This document shows positions 61,163-64,000 of a stretch of DNA of 64,000 nucleotides, piece by piece. The stretch lies in the NCBI RefSeq assembly GCF_001429725.1, contig NZ_LMHV01000002.1:62001-126000 (forward strand), read 5' to 3'. A model generated the notes under the pieces. It was not told the DNA's origin, ran no database searches, and was given only the letters and a program-made list of their open reading frames with translations. Position 1 is the stretch's first letter. Each line of letters starts with the position of its first letter. The translations under genes and the position numbers were made by a program. The stretch comes from Rhizobium sp. Root708. GTDB lineage: Bacteria > Pseudomonadota > Alphaproteobacteria > Rhizobiales > Rhizobiaceae.

Positions 61163-62926
61163 ATGCAGCGCAAGCTGGCCACGATCATGGTAGGGGATTT
61201 CGTCGGTTCGACCCCCGCCATGGAATTGGACGAGGAAGACGCGATTGCCCGGATCGACGCTGCGCTCGACACGGTGCGCATGGTCGTCCAGCGTCATGAC
61301 GGCCGTGTCTTCGGCACGGCGGGAGACGCACTGCTCGCGGAGTTCGGCAGCCCGGTCAACGCGCTTCGATCCGCGATCGAGGCGCGCGCCGAGATCGCAG
61401 CCCTTCCTGGATCGAGCGGCGGCGACATGCGGTTCGGCCTTCATGTCGCCGATGTCGTTGTCGTGGGTTCGGACCTTCGCGGCGACGGCGTGAATATCGC
61501 TGCGCGCATCGAGGCATCCGCGCCCCCAGGCGCGATCGAGGTTTCGGGACTGCTTTACGATCAGGTTCGGCGCGTCTCGCCCTGCGGTTTCGAAGACATC
61601 GGTGAGCGCCAGTTGAAGGGGATCTTCGAGCCGATCCGGATATATCGCGTCACCGATCTCGTAGACCGCCACCTCTATCAATTCGCTCCCACGCGATCCG
61701 CACCGAGTCCCACGCAATCGCCTCGCACAAATTCAATCGCAGTCGCCCGGTTTGATGTCGCACCCGGCGCCATTGCCGACCAGCATTTCCTGGCGGAAGG
61801 CATCACCGACGACTTGACGCTCGAGCTCAGTCGACTGAAGGGCGTGTTCGTCAGCTCCCGGACGGCAGCCAGCGCGCTGGCGACGAAAGACCCTGTCGAG
61901 ATCGGTCGCCTTCTTGGCGTTGGCTACGTCATCAGCGGCTCGATCCGTCAAGCGGGAGACGATCTGCGGATCAATATCTCGCTTCTGGAAACCGGAGAAG
62001 GTCTGGTCATCTGGTCCGACCGCATCAGGCGTCCATTCCACGAGTTGCTTGACGTCATGGACGAGATCATCGCGCGCGTCGCGGCAACCGTTTCCGGACG
62101 CGTTGAGCAATCGGAGCTGGCGGCGGCACGGCTGAAGCGTCCGGAGAATATGACGGCCTATGAGTATTATCTACGCGGGCTCGACCACCACCGCCTGACC
62201 GGCGTGTCCGACAACCATATCCACGAAGCGATATCATGGTTCGAGCGATCGATGGCCGCCGACCCGGGTTTCGGCCGGCCCTTTGCCATGCATGTCTGCT
62301 CGTGGAGCAATTTGCCGAGCTTCGACCTCTCTCGGGCCGAGATGCAGGTCGCGCACGCGCTGGCGCTCGACCCCACCGACCCGGAAGCCCATCGCATCAT
62401 GGGTGCGATCAAGATGAAGTCGGGCGACTTCGTATCGGCGCGCTACCACCACATCCGCGCCCACGAACTTGCACCCAACGATGCCTACATCCTCGGTCGC
62501 AGTGCCGCTTTCTATGTCTATGCCGGGGAGCCTGAACGCGCACTCGATATGCTCGATCGCGCCGAGACGCTCGATCCTTTTCTGCCGGTCTGGATCACCG
62601 AAGAGCGCGTTGCGGCGCTCTACGCGCTGGAACGCTTCGAGGAGATGGTGCGCGCCGCGCTGACGCTGCCTTTCCAGACCCGGCGGACCTCGCTCTACCA
62701 GGTTGCCGCAAACATGGCGTGCGGCAACGTCGAAAGGGCCGAGCTTCTGGTTCGCCAGGCGCTCTCACTCGATCCAAGCTTGTCGGCAATCTACATTCGG
62801 ATGCAGGAGACCTATGCGGACGTATCGATCACCGAAACCCTGATTGCGCGAAATTGCGATGCCGGCTTGCCGCTGACACCACGGAAACCCGCGACCCGCA
62901 AGAAATCGATGCTGCCCAAACAGTGA
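61163..62926 (+). CDS. Soluble class III adenylate cyclase with TolB-like and TPR regions
   Basis: A 587-residue cyclase without membrane segment. The catalytic domain occupies about 1-165: RKLATIMVGDFVGSTPAM (first metal Asp), VFGTAGDALLAEF (second) and DGVNIAARIE. A TolB-like block follows (IAVARFDVAPGAIADQHFLAEG) and then TPR repeats (AHALALDPTDPEAHRIMG, ALDMLDRAETLDP). Same design as the broken gene at 4086-5971 but lacking the membrane helix. The ATG at 61163 is chosen over 61136 because the conserved start MQRKLA lies there. Confidence 0.88.
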   Translation: MQRKLATIMVGDFVGSTPAMELDEEDAIARIDAALDTVRMVVQRHDGRVFGTAGDALLAEFGSPVNALRSAIEARAEIAALPGSSGGDMRFGLHVADVVVVGSDLRGDGVNIAARIEASAPPGAIEVSGLLYDQVRRVSPCGFEDIGERQLKGIFEPIRIYRVTDLVDRHLYQFAPTRSAPSPTQSPRTNSIAVARFDVAPGAIADQHFLAEGITDDLTLELSRLKGVFVSSRTAASALATKDPVEIGRLLGVGYVISGSIRQAGDDLRINISLLETGEGLVIWSDRIRRPFHELLDVMDEIIARVAATVSGRVEQSELAAARLKRPENMTAYEYYLRGLDHHRLTGVSDNHIHEAISWFERSMAADPGFGRPFAMHVCSWSNLPSFDLSRAEMQVAHALALDPTDPEAHRIMGAIKMKSGDFVSARYHHIRAHELAPNDAYILGRSAAFYVYAGEPERALDMLDRAETLDPFLPVWITEERVAALYALERFEEMVRAALTLPFQTRRTSLYQVAANMACGNVERAELLVRQALSLDPSLSAIYIRMQETYADVSITETLIARNCDAGLPLTPRKPATRKKSMLPKQ

Positions 62927-62937
62927 GCGGTTGGGTC

Positions 62938-63918
62938 TCAGCCCAGCGCGCTTTGCGCGGCGCAGATTCTGTCGATCAATGCATCCAGTTCACCTCTTGG
63001 TGGTCGGCTCTTGGAGAAGCGCTGCTTCAGGTGCTGGATCGGCTCGGCCAGGATTTCATCGAGGTTTTCCGCGCACGCGAAGTCGCCCGCTACGTGCTTG
63101 ACCTTTGAGTTGTCAAAGATCGCAGTCCAGGCCTTGTCGCCCAAAAGCGGCCCTACCCAATCCGGATTGTATTTGATCAGCGTGTCCGTCGGCACGTGGA
63201 CGATCTTGGCTTCAACACCGAGCAATCTGGCGATCGTCCGTTGAATGTCGTCCCAGAGGTGCGCACGATCCGAGGTGATGTGAAAAACCTCGCGCAGCGC
63301 CGCATCCTTGCCGAAAAGCCCGACGAACGGCCACGCGAAATCGATAGAACGCGTCAGCGTCCAGGGCGTATGGCCATCGCCCGCGACGATCGTCGGCTCG
63401 CCGTCCAGCATGCGTCGCGCGACGACGTCACCGTCTCCCAGCATGATGGGCAGGCGGGTTCGAACGGTGTGGCTGGGGCGCACGATCGTCCACGCAAGAT
63501 TTTTGGAATTCGTCAGCAACTCCTCGCAGGCGATTTTTGCCTGGCTGTAAGGCCAGTACGGATTGATCGCCGGCGTCTCCTCGGTGATCGCGTAATGTCG
63601 CGGCGGTTTCTGGTAGACCGAAGCCGAAGAGATAAAGATGTACTGGCCGCAGTTGCCCGAGAACAGTTCGATGTCGCGCGCGATCTGGTCCGGCGTGAAG
63701 GCGATGAATTGGCAGATGACGTCGTAACGCGCCTTCGCTAGCTCGGCATAGGCTGCGGATCCGAGTTCGCCTGCAATAGACGTCACCCTTGCAGGCAGCG
63801 GATTTCCTGTCAGGCCACGGTTGTAGACGCTCAGATCGTGGCCTTGCATGACGGCACGTTCCACGCATGGATAAGAGATCTGGCCGGTACCTCCAACGAA
63901 GAGCACTTTCAGCGGCAT
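62938..63918 (-). CDS. NAD-dependent epimerase/dehydratase (atypical SDR)
   Basis: A 326-residue extended/atypical SDR. Nucleotide-binding VLFVGGTGQISYPCVE (glycine pattern GGTGxIS, as in isoflavone-reductase-like and sugar epimerase members), IFISSASVYQKPP, and Tyr-x3-Lys in YSQAKIACEELL. The substrate is probably a nucleotide sugar or related compound, not identifiable. It converges with the cyclase gene with 11 bp between. The remaining 82 bp to the window edge hold nothing recognisable. Confidence 0.85.
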   Translation of the reverse strand: MPLKVLFVGGTGQISYPCVERAVMQGHDLSVYNRGLTGNPLPARVTSIAGELGSAAYAELAKARYDVICQFIAFTPDQIARDIELFSGNCGQYIFISSASVYQKPPRHYAITEETPAINPYWPYSQAKIACEELLTNSKNLAWTIVRPSHTVRTRLPIMLGDGDVVARRMLDGEPTIVAGDGHTPWTLTRSIDFAWPFVGLFGKDAALREVFHITSDRAHLWDDIQRTIARLLGVEAKIVHVPTDTLIKYNPDWVGPLLGDKAWTAIFDNSKVKHVAGDFACAENLDEILAEPIQHLKQRFSKSRPPRGELDALIDRICAAQSALG

Positions 63919-64000
63919 GGAACAAACCTCGGTTTCGGTTGGATCGGCGGTGAGCCTTCATAGCCTGAAAGAATTTGGGCGTCTCCACGCAAATGCAATG

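Noticed and set aside
1..64000. CRISPR arrays, insertion sequences, phage genes, rRNA
   Set aside because: I saw no regularly spaced repeats, transposase or integrase motifs, or conserved rRNA sequence on either strand.

Overview
The window is a gene-dense, GC-rich piece of an alphaproteobacterial genome, most likely Rhizobiales (Rhizobium/Ensifer-like), possibly a secondary replicon. The reasons are the small-protein families seen (DUF982, a DUF768-like protein, DUF6481, a pentapeptide MXKDX protein, an ECF sigma factor with NrsF), three class III nucleotide cyclases in 64 kb, and several complete catabolic cassettes with their own ABC transporter or regulator. I see no rRNA, tRNA, CRISPR array, insertion sequence or phage module. 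The species assignment is inference from gene content.

1-4 kb is a sugar-acid type cassette: a truncated solute-binding protein diverges from a GntR/FCD regulator, a DHDPS-family lyase/aldolase and an enolase-superfamily dehydratase. 4-9 kb holds a frameshifted adenylate cyclase-TPR gene, an HD-GYP phosphodiesterase with a decayed first half, an exported alpha/beta hydrolase and a pseudogene remnant. 9.4-12 kb holds an ECF sigma/NrsF pair whose own promoter and the divergent MXKDX promoter share the same GTAAC-N15-CG architecture, followed by small genes.

12-17.4 kb is a compact stress module. A large winged-helix/NTPase/repeat regulator, an Ohr-like protein lacking the first catalytic Cys and a Tat-exported epoxide hydrolase form one unit, divergent from a normal Ohr. 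The shared intergenic region carries an inverted pair of 18-bp motifs. 17.9-31.2 kb is mixed: a transglutaminase-like protease, a Cache-type cyclase, an unusual three-gene operon (ICMT-like methyltransferase, E2-like acyltransferase, SDR with a C-terminal SEC-C motif), cell-envelope lipoproteins with an L,D-transpeptidase, a second SDR, a fatty acid desaturase, rsgA and kup.

31.2-37.8 kb encodes oxidative N-demethylation of a quaternary amine (Rieske oxygenase, its reductase and an Old Yellow Enzyme/FAD demethylase) with LysR and TetR regulators; two TetR-type operator copies lie exactly 42 bp apart. 37.8-43.2 kb is an electrophile-detoxification neighbourhood: a second Tat epoxide hydrolase, a secreted cupin, an exported Asp-nucleophile hydrolase, MarR, glyoxalase and an OYE that lacks a normal start codon. 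43.2-54.7 kb is a nine-gene operon for an unknown sugar or polyol (ribose-type ABC transporter, SorC regulator, aldo/keto reductase, GlpD-family dehydrogenase, class I aldolase, FGGY kinase, GMC oxidoreductase). After a 0.7-kb gap come acnB with an upstream LysR gene, several small proteins, a soluble cyclase-TPR protein and an atypical SDR at the right edge.
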